Assembly: GCF_008370645.1 (NCBI RefSeq)
Contig: NZ_VTZN01000028.1
Location: forward strand, 1-41,135
Origin: Mycobacterium simiae
GTDB lineage: Bacteria; Actinomycetota; Actinomycetes; Mycobacteriales; Mycobacteriaceae
Direction of reading: 5' to 3'
Length of the DNA: 41,135 bases
Both the position numbers and the translations under genes were made by a program. Under the pieces are notes generated by a model, which was not told the DNA's origin, did not search any database, and saw only the letters and a program-made list of their open reading frames with translations. Shown here piece by piece: positions 18,922 to 28,774 of the stretch. Each line of letters begins with the position of its first letter. The stretch's first letter is position 1.

Positions 18922-20429
18922 CCGCAGTAGCTGATGCGCCACAGACTGAACTTGAGGGCGTCTCGTCGCCCCGGTCGGTTGTGGTCGGCATTATGGCTGG
19001 CACCGGTGTCCAGATCGGCGTGCTACTGGACGCCAACGCGCCGGTTTCCGTGATGACCGAGCCCCTGCTGAAGGTGGTGAACAGTCGCCTCAGGGAACTC
19101 GGCGAGACCCCGCTGGAGGCGACCGGGCGCGGGCGCTGGGCGCTATGCCTCGTCGACGGCTCCCCGCTGCGTGCCACCCAGTCGCTGACCGAACAAGACA
19201 TCTACGACGGCGATCGACTGTGGATCCGGTTCCTTTCCGACACGGAGAAGCGGTCGCAGGTCATCGAGCACATTTCCACTGCGGTCGCGTCCAATCTCAG
19301 CAAGCGGTTCGCCGCGATTGACCCCGTCGTGGCTGTCCAGGTCGGGGCGTCGATGGTGGCGACCGGCGTGGTTCTGGCGTCGGGGGTGTTCGGCTGGTGG
19401 CGATGGCATCACAACACGTGGTTGACCACCATTTTCGGCTCAGTGATCGCCGTGCTGGTGCTGGCGGTAGCCATGCTGCTGTTGATGCGCGCCAAGACCG
19501 ACACCGACCGCCGCATTGCCGACATCATGCTGTTGAGCGGTCTTGCTCCGCTGACCGTGGCGACGGCGGCGTCCCCCCCTGGTCCGGTCGGGTCACCGCA
19601 AGCGGTGCTGGGCTTTGGCGTACTGGCTGTTTCCGCCACGTTGGCGCTTCGGTTCACCGGTCGCCGCCTCGGTATTTACACCGCCATCATCACCATCAGT
19701 GCGCTGGCGACGATCGCAAGCCTGGCCCGAATGGTCGCGGCGGCTAGTGCGGTGACGTTGTTTAGCTGCATGGTGCTGGCATCCGTCATTCTCTACCACG
19801 CCGCACCTGCGTTGTCGCGGCGGCTAGCCGGGATCCGGCTACCGGTGTTCCCGTCCGCCACCAGCCGATGGGTGTTCGAGGCTCGCCCGGACCTGCCCAC
19901 CACAGTGGTGCGGTCCGGCGGGGGCCCCGCAACCCTGGAAGGGCCGGCGTCGGTGCGCGATGTGGTGCTGCAAGCCGAACGCGCTCGGTCATTCTTGAGC
20001 GGTCTGCTGGTGGGTCTTGGCGTCTTGATGGTGGTGTGTTTGACCGCGCTATCCAACCCACACGCCGCGGAGCGTTGGCTGCCGCTGCTGCTTGCTGGAT
20101 TTACCGCCGGCTTCCTCCTGCTGCGCGGCCGCTCGTACGTTGACCGGTGGCAGGCAACTACCCTGGCAGCGACTGCGGTGATTATCGTCGCTGCGGTTGT
20201 CATCCGGTATGCGCTGGTATTGGCCTCGCCGTTATCGGTGTCGATCGCGGCGACGATGTTGGTCCTGCTGCCAGCGGCAGGTCTGACGGCCGCAGCGGTA
20301 GTGCCCAACACCATCTACAGCCCGCTGTTCCGCAAGCTCGTGGAATGGATCGAATACCTCTGCCTGATGCCGATCTTCCCGCTGGCATTGTGGTTGATGA
20401 ATGTCTATGCAGCGATTCGTTATCGGTAG
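18918..20429 (+). CDS. eccD5: ESX-5 membrane channel component EccD5
   Basis: A 503-residue polytopic membrane protein, the same length as EccD5 (Rv1795). The first 110 residues or so form the cytosolic ubiquitin-like domain of EccD (VGIMAGTGVQIGVLLDANAP, LVDGSPLRATQSL), followed by about eleven membrane helices from residue 140 on, ending [21 protein letters not shown]. EccD dimers line the pore of the ESX-5 membrane complex. The start overlaps a small upstream ORF, and the last 29 bases overlap mycP5, so the run is translated as a unit. Confidence 0.96.
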   Translation: MTAVADAPQTELEGVSSPRSVVVGIMAGTGVQIGVLLDANAPVSVMTEPLLKVVNSRLRELGETPLEATGRGRWALCLVDGSPLRATQSLTEQDIYDGDRLWIRFLSDTEKRSQVIEHISTAVASNLSKRFAAIDPVVAVQVGASMVATGVVLASGVFGWWRWHHNTWLTTIFGSVIAVLVLAVAMLLLMRAKTDTDRRIADIMLLSGLAPLTVATAASPPGPVGSPQAVLGFGVLAVSATLALRFTGRRLGIYTAIITISALATIASLARMVAAASAVTLFSCMVLASVILYHAAPALSRRLAGIRLPVFPSATSRWVFEARPDLPTTVVRSGGGPATLEGPASVRDVVLQAERARSFLSGLLVGLGVLMVVCLTALSNPHAAERWLPLLLAGFTAGFLLLRGRSYVDRWQATTLAATAVIIVAAVVIRYALVLASPLSVSIAATMLVLLPAAGLTAAAVVPNTIYSPLFRKLVEWIEYLCLMPIFPLALWLMNVYAAIRYR

Positions 20430-22176
20430 CAGCAAGTTGCGGCGTGGTCGCGGCCCCGCCGCGGCCTTCGCCGCAATTCTGCTTGCTTCGGGTGCGTTAG
20501 CCGGCCTACCACCCGCATACGCGATTTCACCTCCGACAATCGATCCCGGGGCGTTGCCGCCGGACGGTCCGCCGGGACCGATGGCGCCGATGAAGCAGAA
20601 TTCCTACTGCACCGAGGTCGGCACATTACCCGGTACAGACTTTCGGTTGCCGCCCAAGTACATGGACATGCTCAACCTCAGCGAGGCATGGCAATTCGGC
20701 CGCGGCGAGGGGGTGAAGGTCGCCGTCATCGACACCGGTGTAACACCACATCCGCGGCTGCCACGCCTGATTCCCGGGGGCGACTATGTCATGGCAGGCG
20801 GTGACGGGTTGTCGGACTGCGATGCCCACGGCACCATCGTGGCGTCGATGATCGCCGCAGCTCCGGCCAGTGGCGCGATACCACCGCCAGCAGTCCCACG
20901 ACGGCCCGTCACCATTCCCACGACGGAGAAGCCGCCGCCGCCACAGACTGTGACGTTGTCGCCGGTGCCACCTCAAACTCAGACCGTGACCATGGTTCCG
21001 GCTCCTCCGCCGGAGGAAGGAGCAGCGCCAGGTGCGGCACCCGCCCCGCCTGGGCAGCAGGCTCCGGCAGCCAACCACGGTGCTGGCACGGTGACCATAC
21101 CCAGCTACTCAGGTGGCGGGCAGGCGATCTCCGTCGACAACCTACACCCGCTGGCGCCAACACCAACGCCGTCTCCACCAGCACCGGCACCCAGTCCATC
21201 GGCAGCACCCCCGCCCGATGCATTTAGCGGGATCGCCCCGGATGTCGAGGTCATCTCGATCCGCCAATCAAGCCAGGCATTCGGTCTCAAAGACCCGTAC
21301 ACGGGGGACGAAGACCCGCAGACGGCACAAAAGATCGACAACGTCCAGACGATGGCGCGAGCGATCGTCCACGCTGCCAACATGGGCGCTTCGGTGATCA
21401 ACATCTCCGATGTGACCTGCATGAGCGCCCGCAATGTGATCGATCAGCGGGTGCTGGGTGCAGCAGTCCACTACGCGGCCATCGATAAGAACGCGGTGAT
21501 TGTGGCCGCGGCCGGCGACGGCAGCAAGAAGGACTGTAAGCAGAACCCGATCTTCGATCCGCTGGCGCCCAATGATCCCCGCGACTGGAACGGAGTCACC
21601 ACCGTGGTGACACCATCGTGGTTCAGCGATTATGTGCTGACGGTCGGTGCCGTCGATACCAACGGTCAGCCGATGAGCCAAATGAGTATCGCTGGACCGT
21701 GGGTGTCGATCGCCGCGCCGGGAACCGACGTGGTCGGGCTCTCGCCTCGAGACGACGGCTTGATCAATGCGATCGACGGGCCGGACAACACCTTGCTGGT
21801 TCCGGCCGGAACCAGCTTTTCAGCCGCGATCGTGTCCGGAGTGGTTGCCCTGGTCCGCGCAAAGTACCCCGAATTATCGGCCTACCAGGTTATGAATCGA
21901 ATGATCCATACGGCCCGGCCGCCGGCCCGCGGCGTGGACAACCAGGTCGGATACGGTGTGGTCGACCCAGTGGCAGCCCTGACCTGGGATGTGCCCGAGG
22001 GGCCGGCTAAGCCACCGAAGCAACTATCGGCACCGCTGATGCTGCCGAAGCCGTCCGCCGAGCGCAATATGGTGCCAATATGGGTGGCTGCGGGGGGTTT
22101 AACCGGTGCACTACTGATAGGCGGTGCGGTGTTCGGTACGGCGACATTGATGCGGCGATCACGGAAGCAGCGATGA
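20401..22176 (+). CDS. mycP5: Mycosin MycP5, membrane-bound subtilisin-like protease
   Basis: A 591-residue S8 protease (start ATG 20401; ATG 20407 is equally possible). An N-terminal signal peptide ends near PAYA (residue 41). The triad is Asp111 (AVIDTGV), His143 (CDAHGT) and Ser472 (AGTSFSAA). A Pro/Ala/Gln-rich loop at about 155-275 is the long disordered insertion of MycP5. One membrane helix (about 558-580) and a basic tail RRSRKQR anchor it. At the oxyanion-hole position the sequence is AAGD (Asp373) instead of the subtilisin AAGN. Mycosins stabilise the ESX membrane complex and cap it on the periplasmic side. It overlaps eccD5 and eccE5. Confidence 0.96.
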   Translation: MSMQRFVIGSSKLRRGRGPAAAFAAILLASGALAGLPPAYAISPPTIDPGALPPDGPPGPMAPMKQNSYCTEVGTLPGTDFRLPPKYMDMLNLSEAWQFGRGEGVKVAVIDTGVTPHPRLPRLIPGGDYVMAGGDGLSDCDAHGTIVASMIAAAPASGAIPPPAVPRRPVTIPTTEKPPPPQTVTLSPVPPQTQTVTMVPAPPPEEGAAPGAAPAPPGQQAPAANHGAGTVTIPSYSGGGQAISVDNLHPLAPTPTPSPPAPAPSPSAAPPPDAFSGIAPDVEVISIRQSSQAFGLKDPYTGDEDPQTAQKIDNVQTMARAIVHAANMGASVINISDVTCMSARNVIDQRVLGAAVHYAAIDKNAVIVAAAGDGSKKDCKQNPIFDPLAPNDPRDWNGVTTVVTPSWFSDYVLTVGAVDTNGQPMSQMSIAGPWVSIAAPGTDVVGLSPRDDGLINAIDGPDNTLLVPAGTSFSAAIVSGVVALVRAKYPELSAYQVMNRMIHTARPPARGVDNQVGYGVVDPVAALTWDVPEGPAKPPKQLSAPLMLPKPSAERNMVPIWVAAGGLTGALLIGGAVFGTATLMRRSRKQR

Positions 22177-23384
22177 AAGCTCAGCGTAGATTCGGATTGG
22201 CTTTGTCGTGGCCGCGATTGACGACAGTGTTCTTGCTTGACGTGCTCATTTTGGTGGTGGCCAGCCACTGCCCAGAATCGTGGCAAGGCGAGAATCGTGT
22301 GGCATGGTGGGTCGGCGTCGGTCTTGCGGTATTGGTGACCTTGTTGTCGGTTGTCACCTATCACGGGATCACGATGACCTCAGGTATCGCTGCGTGGGTG
22401 TGGGATTGGTCTGCGGATCAGGGCGAGGTATTGAGCGCCGGATGTACGCCGGCGATCGACTATCAGCGGCGTTTCGGGCGTGACACCGTCGGAGTGCGTG
22501 AGTACCACGGCCAGCTGGTCACGGTGATTGAGGTGGACGGCGGTGAAGCCGATCAGTCGGGTCGACACCGTCATCGAACCCCGCAGTCGGCGGTCCTGCC
22601 GGTGGTCGCGGTTGCTGACGGCTTGCGCCAGTTCGATATTCAGCTCGATGGCATCGACATCGTGTCGGTGGAGATGCGCGGCGGCGTCGAGGCCGCCAGA
22701 GCTTCGGCTTCATTGGACGAATGGGGCCCTGAGGAGTGGGGAGTGGTGGGTGATCAGCCCGCCGCCAACCGTCGCCGTACGTGGTTGGTGCTACGGATGA
22801 ATCCGCAGCGCAACGTGGCCGCAATCGCCTCTCGTGATTCGTTGGCCTCGACATTGGTGGCAGCGACCGAGCGGCTGGTACAGGATCTGGATGGTCAAAG
22901 TTGTGCGGCGCGGCCCTTGACTGCTGACGAGCTGACCGAGGTCGATAGCGCGGTGCTGGCCGACTTAGAGCCGGCACGGACTCGTCCAGGTTGGCGCCAT
23001 CTCAAGCATTTCAACGGTTATGCCACCAGTTTTTGGGTTACGCCGTCGGACATCAGTTCGGAGACGCTAGATCAGTTGTGGTTATCCGATGCCCCCGAAG
23101 TAGGGGCCACGATCTGCACGGTACGACTCGCGATGCGGCGCGATCGGACTCAGATATCGGCGTGGGTTCGGTACCACAGCGACGCGCGGCTGCCCAAAGA
23201 CCTATCGACGGGACTAAACCGGCTCACCGGCCGTCAGTTGGCGGCAGTGCGGGCGAGTTTGCCGGTACCGGCAATCCGTGCTCGACTGGTCGTGCCTGCT
23301 CGAGACGTGCGTGACCATGACGAGTTGGAACTGCCTGTGGATCAGTTGCGGGAGCACGCAACCAGCTCGTCACCGGGGCAATGA
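22173..23384 (+). CDS. eccE5: ESX-5 membrane complex component EccE5
   Basis: A 403-residue protein from the ATG at 22173, which overlaps the mycP5 stop as ATGA; the open frame to 22080 is inside mycP5. Two membrane helices near residues 15-32 and 43-63 are followed by a large, mostly cytosolic domain, as in EccE5 (Rv1797). The start [20 protein letters not shown] is conserved. EccE sits at the periphery of the hexameric ESX-5 complex. The stop overlaps the eccA5 start. Confidence 0.95.
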   Translation: MKAQRRFGLALSWPRLTTVFLLDVLILVVASHCPESWQGENRVAWWVGVGLAVLVTLLSVVTYHGITMTSGIAAWVWDWSADQGEVLSAGCTPAIDYQRRFGRDTVGVREYHGQLVTVIEVDGGEADQSGRHRHRTPQSAVLPVVAVADGLRQFDIQLDGIDIVSVEMRGGVEAARASASLDEWGPEEWGVVGDQPAANRRRTWLVLRMNPQRNVAAIASRDSLASTLVAATERLVQDLDGQSCAARPLTADELTEVDSAVLADLEPARTRPGWRHLKHFNGYATSFWVTPSDISSETLDQLWLSDAPEVGATICTVRLAMRRDRTQISAWVRYHSDARLPKDLSTGLNRLTGRQLAAVRASLPVPAIRARLVVPARDVRDHDELELPVDQLREHATSSSPGQ

Positions 23385-25213
23385 CCCGCCCACAGTCAAG
23401 TGCTGACGATGCCCGCAACGCTCTAGTCGCCGGTCTGCTCGCCTCCGGTATTTCGGTCAATGGGTTACAGCCCAGCCACAACCCGCAGGTGGCGGCACAA
23501 ATGTTCACCACCGCTACCAAGCTGGATCCAGGGATGTGCGATGCCTGGCTGGCGCGGATCCTCGCCGGCGACCAGAGCCTCGCGGTACTTGCCGGCGCCT
23601 GGGCGGCGGTCAGAACATTCGGTTGGGAAACCCGCCGCCTCGGCGTTACAGACTTGCAATTCCGTCCCGAGGTCTCCGACGGATTGTTTCTGAAACTGGC
23701 GGTCACCAGTGTAGATTCGCTGGCCTGCGGGTATGCTGCGGTGCTCGCCGAGAACAAGCGCTACCAGGAGGCCGCGGACCTGCTCGACGGTGCCGATCCC
23801 CGTCATCCATTCGACGCTGAGCTGGTTAGTTATGTCCGGGGCGTCCTGTACTTTCGCACCAAACGCTGGCCCGACGTGCTCAACCAGTTTCCGGAGGCAA
23901 CGCCGTGGCGTCATCCCGAGCTGAAGGCTGCGGGCGCGGCGATGGCCACCACGGCACTGGCCTCGTTGGGGGTGTTCGAGGAAGCATTCCGGCGCGCTCA
24001 AGAAGCCATCGAAGGAGACCGGGTACCCGGCGCAGCCAACATCGCGCTGTACACCCAGGGGATGTGCTTGCGCCACGTCGGCCGCGAGGAAGAAGGCGTC
24101 GAACTGCTGCGTCGCGTGTATTCGCGCGATCCTAAGTTCACCCCTGCGCGCGAAGCACTGGACAATCCCAACTATCGGCTCGTCTTGACCGACCCCGAGA
24201 CGATTGAGGCACGCAAAGATCCCTGGGATCCGGCCACTGCACCGACCCGTGCTCAAACCGAGGCTGCGCGCCATGCCGAGATGGCCGCGAAGTACCTGGC
24301 GGAGGGGGATGCCGAGCTCAACGCCATGCTGGGCATGGAGCAGGCCAAGAAAGAAATCAAGCTGATTAAGGCGACGACCAAGGTAAACTTGGCCCGCGCA
24401 AAGATGGGGCTTCCAGTCCCAGTGACATCGCGCCACACTTTGTTGCTGGGGCCGCCCGGTACCGGAAAGACTTCGGTGGCAAGGGCATTCACTAAGCAGC
24501 TGTGCGGATTGACCGTATTGCGCAAGCCGATGGTGGTAGAGACCAGCCGTACCAAGCTGTTGGGCCGCTACATGGCAGACGCCGAGAAAAACACGGAAGA
24601 GATGCTCGAGGGAGCACTGGGCGGGGCGGTCTTCTTCGACGAAATGCACACCCTGCACGAGAAGGGGTACTCCCAGGGCGATCCCTACGGCAACGCGATC
24701 ATCAACACACTGCTGCTGTACATGGAAAATCATCGCGACGAGCTCGTGGTCTTCGGCGCGGGCTATGCCAAAGCCATGGAAAAGATGCTTGAGGTCAATC
24801 AGGGTCTGCGGCGGCGCTTTTCGACGGTTATCGAGTTCTTCAGCTACACGCCGCCAGAGCTGATCGCACTGACCCGCTTGATGGGCCGAGAGAATCAAGA
24901 CGTTATTACCGGCGACGTAGCTCAGGTGTTACTGCCGTCGTACACCAAGTTCTACAACGACCAGAGCTACTCCGAAGACGGCGATCTGATCCGCGGTATC
25001 GATATGCTCGGTAATGCCGGCTTCGTGCGCAACGTCGTCGAGAAGGCCCGCGACCACCGTAGCTTCCGCCTTGACGATGAAGACCTCGATGCCGTGCTCA
25101 ACAGCGAGCTGACCGAATTCAGCGAAACTCAACTGCTCCGGTTCAAAGAGCTGACGCGCGAAGACCTGGCCGAAGGCCTCAGTGCTGCGGTCGCCGAGAA
25201 GAAGACGAGCTAG
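23381..25213 (+). CDS. eccA5: ESX-5 cytosolic AAA+ ATPase EccA5
   Basis: A 610-residue AAA+ (CbxX/CfqX type) protein, the same length as EccA5 (Rv1798). The N-terminal half is a TPR-like helical domain (through about residue 280). The C-terminal half has Walker A GPPGTGKT at 357-364 and Walker B VFFDE with Asp420-Glu421, followed by the arginine-containing GLRRRF. EccA is thought to release EspG from PE-PPE substrates. It starts in a four-base overlap with eccE5 and ends the ESX-5 core operon; the lppT gene that I expect next in M. tuberculosis is not recognisable. Confidence 0.95.
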   Translation: MTRPQSSADDARNALVAGLLASGISVNGLQPSHNPQVAAQMFTTATKLDPGMCDAWLARILAGDQSLAVLAGAWAAVRTFGWETRRLGVTDLQFRPEVSDGLFLKLAVTSVDSLACGYAAVLAENKRYQEAADLLDGADPRHPFDAELVSYVRGVLYFRTKRWPDVLNQFPEATPWRHPELKAAGAAMATTALASLGVFEEAFRRAQEAIEGDRVPGAANIALYTQGMCLRHVGREEEGVELLRRVYSRDPKFTPAREALDNPNYRLVLTDPETIEARKDPWDPATAPTRAQTEAARHAEMAAKYLAEGDAELNAMLGMEQAKKEIKLIKATTKVNLARAKMGLPVPVTSRHTLLLGPPGTGKTSVARAFTKQLCGLTVLRKPMVVETSRTKLLGRYMADAEKNTEEMLEGALGGAVFFDEMHTLHEKGYSQGDPYGNAIINTLLLYMENHRDELVVFGAGYAKAMEKMLEVNQGLRRRFSTVIEFFSYTPPELIALTRLMGRENQDVITGDVAQVLLPSYTKFYNDQSYSEDGDLIRGIDMLGNAGFVRNVVEKARDHRSFRLDDEDLDAVLNSELTEFSETQLLRFKELTREDLAEGLSAAVAEKKTS

Positions 25214-25316
25214 CCGTCTTCTCACCCGCGCAGCTAACCTGATCCGCGAGTGTGATCTGAACCCACGACGAAAACGGCGGCGCCGCATTCGACCGTCTCG
25301 ACCTCCGCGAGTCGCG

Positions 25317-25346
25317 TTGACCGGGCATCGGTCGCAATGTCACGAT
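25317..25346 (+). promoter_or_regulatory. Promoter-like element upstream of the decayed M-box
   Basis: TTGACC and CACGAT separated by 18 bases. The same TTGAC...CACGATGAC arrangement precedes the intact M-box at 28732, so it was probably copied along with the leader. Activity is not shown. Confidence 0.4.
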
Positions 25347-25359
25347 GACGCTTGATGCG

Positions 25360-25533
25360 CTTCGCCAGCCACACTTCGCAGACGCAAATAGGGCCTTGAA
25401 ATCGGAATTGACGTCGAACCTGCAAACACGCTCGCGGTGCGCTGGTTCGACCTCTGTATGGATTGAACCCAACAAGCCTCGGGCAACGCTTTTCCCGGAT
25501 ACGCTGTATCCTGCCAAAGCTTTCACGAGCGGG
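25360..25533 (+). promoter_or_regulatory. Decayed M-box riboswitch copy
   Basis: The 3' portion GGATACGCTGTATCCTGCC followed by AAAGCTTTCACGAG is clearly related to the 3' core of the intact M-box at 28775-28931 (GGATACGCCGTGTGGTGCC, then AAAGCTCTGACGAG). The 5' side aligns more weakly (CTTCGCCAG and AAATAGGGCC against CCTCGCTAGG and TATAGGCC), and the invariant GGTGAGG is missing. The aptamer is therefore probably unable to fold and bind Mg2+. It sits upstream of a PE remnant and the first PPE gene, in the same order as the intact copy. Confidence 0.6.
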
Positions 25534-25659
25534 CCGTCGCGTCTGGCAAACTTCGCTAGGTGGCTTCATCGCAATTTGCGAACCGCGGCGGCACCGCAAG
25601 GCCGCCGAATCCTGACGGGAGGTGGACGGGAAGCAATTAACCGTGGCTATGCGAAGTCG

Positions 25660-25695
25660 ATGACCGTTTATCCGATCCGGTCATGGCAGTCGTTC
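25660..25695 (+). pseudogene. Remnant of the leader ORF, decayed copy
   Basis: From ATG 25660 the frame reads MTVYPIRSWQSFRR, which aligns with YPRSTSTSFR of the leader peptide at 29024. The bases around it (TTTATCCGATCCGG and GTCGTTCCG) align with the intact leader. The aspartate-proline start is lost and the frame runs on without a nearby stop, so it is a relic of the duplicated leader and not a functional regulator. Confidence 0.45.
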
Positions 25696-25838
25696 CGCCG
25701 TCTGAATCGACTGGCGCCGAGTACCCGAGAACATGAGCGCAGTGATTATGCCCGTGCAATCGGCAATTCCCCGACACCACCACCGCAGCGGCAGGCGCCA
25801 GAACCCGGGTCGGACTATCTCGAAGAGGAGAAAGTCCG

Positions 25839-26015
25839 ATGTCTTTTATTGGGACACAACGGGGTTTGCTCGTGGCAGCGACCGATGAACCGCAGCAGGC
25901 CGGCGGTGCGGTCGGCGCCCGTAACGCGGCGTCATCAGACTTGCCGCCCATACAATTCCCTATGAAGGCCGCCACCGGCTCGTATCGGGCTGCCCACGCA
26001 GGCTGGGTCGTTTAA
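25839..26015 (+). pseudogene. PE gene remnant with internal deletion
   Basis: A 58-codon frame with a good ribosome binding site (GAGGAG, eight bases upstream). The first 33 residues align without gaps with PE19: MSFIGTQRGLL against MSFVTTQPEAL and GARNAASS against SAQNAAAA. About 40 central residues are missing, and the end (KAATGSYRAAHAG) matches the PE C terminus SSGSYAATEAA. The Pro-Glu motif is Arg-Gly, and the export signal YxxxD/E reads YRAAH. It ends 13 bases before the PPE start at 26029, the usual PE-PPE arrangement. Translation may still couple the PPE gene, but a working PE protein is unlikely. Confidence 0.65.
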
Positions 26016-26028
26016 GGGGGTGTCGGCA

Positions 26029-27312
26029 ATGGATTTTGGAGCATTACCACCGGAAGTCAACTCCCTGCGCATGTATTCCGGGCCTGGTTCGGCGCCGATG
26101 CTGGCTGCGGTGACGGCCTGGGATGCGCTTGCCGCAGAGCTACGCTCAACGGCAGCCGCGTACGAGACAGTGATCTCAGTGCTGACCAGCGACGGCTGGT
26201 TGGGGCCAGCGTCGGAGTCAATGGAAGCCGCAGTCACCCCCTATCTGGCCTGGATGAGCATCACCGGAATGCAGGCCGAGCAAACTGCGCGTCAGGCGGC
26301 AGCAGCTGCGGGTGCGTTCGAGGCTGCATTCGCCATGACGGTGCACCCAGCCGAGGTAGCGGCTAATCGCGCTCAGCTAGCGGCCCTGGTTGCCACCAAC
26401 ATGTTTGGTCAAAACACACCCGCGATCGCGGCTACTGAGGCGGCATACGGCGAAATGTGGGCTCAGGATGCGGCCGCGATGTACGGCTACGCTGCCGGCT
26501 CCGCCACGGCTTCGACGTTGACAGCGTTCACCGAACCGGCACAGACAACCGATCCGAGTGGGCAAGCCAGCCAAGCCGCGGCGGTCACTCAAGCCGCCGG
26601 CGGTGCAGCGAACAGCCTCACCCAGACTGAGCTGCCGCAACTTATGTCCTCGGTGCCCGGGAGCCTCCAAGGGCTCGCTTCACCGGCGGCCGCGTCGCCG
26701 CTGGACGCCATTCCCGGGTCAGGCCTGCTCGCCGACATCCTGAACTTCCTGGATGGGAACGATGGGAACCCCTACGGGATCTTCTTGAACTCCTCGTTGG
26801 TCAATGGCTTCGTCTCCGCTGGGTATGTCAGCCCTGCCATTGTGATCCCCGCGGTCTGGGCGGGCATGGCCGATATCAATGCGGTCGCACTCGGCGCCCA
26901 AGGAAGCGCACTACCGCCCATGGGCTCCGGCGAAGGCAACCCATCGTGGATACCCGCGGCCTCGCCGGACAGCCCAATAAATCTGCCTATCCTCAACGAG
27001 CTCGCCGCGGAGGGGACGATGAGGTCGCCGGGGGTGGCCGGCGGCGTGTCAGCCGGCATGAACGAGGCGGCGCTCATCGGGCGAATGTCGGTTCCGCAGA
27101 GCTGGACGGCGGCGACCGCAGTGGCCAACCACGCCGGTGCTGCTGCACCAGGCGGTGGATGGACCAGTTCCGCCATTGCGCCCGAAGCTGCAGCGGGCAT
27201 GCCCGGCGTACCCGGCATGCCCGCTCCTGGCGCCTACGGACATAACTTCGGCAATGCACCACGATACGGATTCCGGCCAACCATAATGGGCCGCCCACCA
27301 GCCGCTGGATGA
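26029..27312 (+). CDS. PPE family protein, SVP subfamily (first of tandem pair)
   Basis: A 427-residue PPE-SVP protein. The PPE domain starts [12 protein letters not shown] with Pro-Pro-Glu, has the WxG turn in GWLGPAS and the conserved [14 protein letters not shown] segment ([17 protein letters not shown]). The C-terminal half has the SVP motif GRMSVPQSW and ends PRYGFRPTIMGRPPAAG. ATG 26029 is preferred because AAGGGGG lies nine bases upstream; GTG 26020 would sit on that site. Likely exported by ESX-5 to the cell surface or outer membrane. A decayed PE gene and M-box lie upstream. It is closely related to the next gene. Confidence 0.9.
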   Translation: MDFGALPPEVNSLRMYSGPGSAPMLAAVTAWDALAAELRSTAAAYETVISVLTSDGWLGPASESMEAAVTPYLAWMSITGMQAEQTARQAAAAAGAFEAAFAMTVHPAEVAANRAQLAALVATNMFGQNTPAIAATEAAYGEMWAQDAAAMYGYAAGSATASTLTAFTEPAQTTDPSGQASQAAAVTQAAGGAANSLTQTELPQLMSSVPGSLQGLASPAAASPLDAIPGSGLLADILNFLDGNDGNPYGIFLNSSLVNGFVSAGYVSPAIVIPAVWAGMADINAVALGAQGSALPPMGSGEGNPSWIPAASPDSPINLPILNELAAEGTMRSPGVAGGVSAGMNEAALIGRMSVPQSWTAATAVANHAGAAAPGGGWTSSAIAPEAAAGMPGVPGMPAPGAYGHNFGNAPRYGFRPTIMGRPPAAG

Positions 27313-27409
27313 CGGTAGCGAAGACACCGCGACACCGGCGCTCGGTGCCTGCAAGTGTGCCATCGAAACCAACCACACGACATGGTCATTCAACACACGG
27401 CTCGAGGAG

Positions 27410-28642
27410 GTGTTGACAACGGATTTCGCAGTACTCCCGCCTGAAGTCAACTCCTCGCGCATGTATTCGGGCCCGGGCTCGGCGCCACTGCTGGCTGCTG
27501 CGACGGCCTGGGATGGCCTTGCCGCGGAGATGCATTTGACCGCAGCCGCATACGAGTCGGTGATCTCGGCGTTGGTCGGTGAAGGCTGGCTGGGGCCCGC
27601 ATCGGCGGCGATGGCGGCTGCGGTCGCCCCGTACGTGACATGGATGAGTGTCACGGGCCTGCAGGCCGCGCAGACTGCCAGTCGGGCCGCGGCGGCTGTG
27701 TCGGCTTTTGAAGCCGCATTCGCCATGACGGTGCCACCTGCTGTTGTTGCGGCGAATCGCGCACGCTTGATGGCGCTGGTGGCCACCAATTTTCTGGGCA
27801 TAAACACGCCTGCGATCGCGGCTACCGAGGCCGAATACTTCGAAATGTGGGCTCAGGATGCGACGGCGATGTATGGGTACGCCAGCAGTTCCGCGGACGC
27901 CGCAGCGCTGAGCCTGTTTTCCGAACCCGCACAGACCACCAATCCGTCCGGGCCGGCCGGCCAGGCTGCAGCCGTTACCCACGCGGCCGGTGCCGCGGTG
28001 GGCAGCCTCACGCAGACGGAGTTACCGCACCTCATGTCCATGGTGCCGGCAAGTTTACAAGGACTCGCGTCGCCAGCGGCGGCGTCGCCACTCGACGCTA
28101 TTCCGGGCTCGGGTCTGCTCGCCGACATCCTCAACTTTCTCGATGGAAGCGACGGGAGCCCCTACGGGGTCTTCTTGAACTCCTTGTTGTCGAATGGCGT
28201 TGTGTCGGCGGGATACACGGCTCCCGGGGCGATCATGCCCGCCGTCACGGCCGCACTGGCCGACATCAATGCGCTGGCAGAAGGCGGGGCGCCGGAGGTC
28301 GCGCTGCCCCTCATGGGCCCGGAGCCCGGCGATGCCGCGTGGACGAGGGCGACGGTCGCCCGGTCGGGAGTCGGGGCCATCGGAGCTGGTACCAACCAGG
28401 CGGCGTTGATCGGGCGATTGTCTGTTCCACCGAGCTGGGCAGCGGCCGTCGAGGTCGCAGATCACGCCGGTACGCTTGCCGGCGCGAACACGCCCAGCAC
28501 CGCGGCTAGCGTGCAAGCCGGTACGGGCATGCCCGGTATGCCCGGCGTGCCGGCTGGCGGCATCTACGCGCGCAACTTCGGCAACGGTCCTCGGTACGGA
28601 TTCCGGCTGACCATCATGCCCCGCCCGCCGGCCGCCGGATAG
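27410..28642 (+). CDS. PPE family protein, SVP subfamily (second of tandem pair)
   Basis: A 410-residue PPE-SVP protein with PPE motif (FAVLPPEVNSSRMYSG), WxG turn GWLGPAS, SVP motif GRLSVPPSW and the end PRYGFRLTIMPRPPAAG. The middle part, including SPLDAIPGSGLLADILNFLD, is nearly identical to the preceding gene, so the two arose by tandem duplication. The start is unclear: GTG 27410 overlaps the GAGGAGG site and TTG 27413 is only three bases past it. No PE gene lies in the 97-base gap, so it probably follows its neighbour in the same transcript. Confidence 0.9.
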   Translation: MLTTDFAVLPPEVNSSRMYSGPGSAPLLAAATAWDGLAAEMHLTAAAYESVISALVGEGWLGPASAAMAAAVAPYVTWMSVTGLQAAQTASRAAAAVSAFEAAFAMTVPPAVVAANRARLMALVATNFLGINTPAIAATEAEYFEMWAQDATAMYGYASSSADAAALSLFSEPAQTTNPSGPAGQAAAVTHAAGAAVGSLTQTELPHLMSMVPASLQGLASPAAASPLDAIPGSGLLADILNFLDGSDGSPYGVFLNSLLSNGVVSAGYTAPGAIMPAVTAALADINALAEGGAPEVALPLMGPEPGDAAWTRATVARSGVGAIGAGTNQAALIGRLSVPPSWAAAVEVADHAGTLAGANTPSTAASVQAGTGMPGMPGVPAGGIYARNFGNGPRYGFRLTIMPRPPAAG

Positions 28643-28731
28643 CTCCGGCAAGACTTCACATCTCCGGTTAAGTCACGCCAGCGTGTGCGCAGATCTCCTC
28701 GACTCACATTGCCCATGTTCGGGATGTTGGG

Positions 28732-28760
28732 TTGACTCCTGCCGCGGGTAGTGCCACGAT
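28732..28760 (+). promoter_or_regulatory. Promoter candidate for the M-box transcript
   Basis: TTGACT (28732-28737) and CACGAT (28755-28760) with a 17-base spacer. Transcription would begin a few bases before the first M-box helix. The -10 fits the mycobacterial pattern only partly (A at position 2, T at position 6). The element is conserved before the decayed M-box. Confidence 0.45.
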
Positions 28761-28774
28761 GACCTTCGCATGCA

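Noticed and set aside
25345..25965. Plus-strand frame of 206 codons before the first PPE gene as a real protein.
   Set aside because: It spans the decayed M-box, the leader-peptide relic and the PE remnant, and has no family character; only the MTVYPIRSWQSFRR part is explained, as a relic of the leader ORF.
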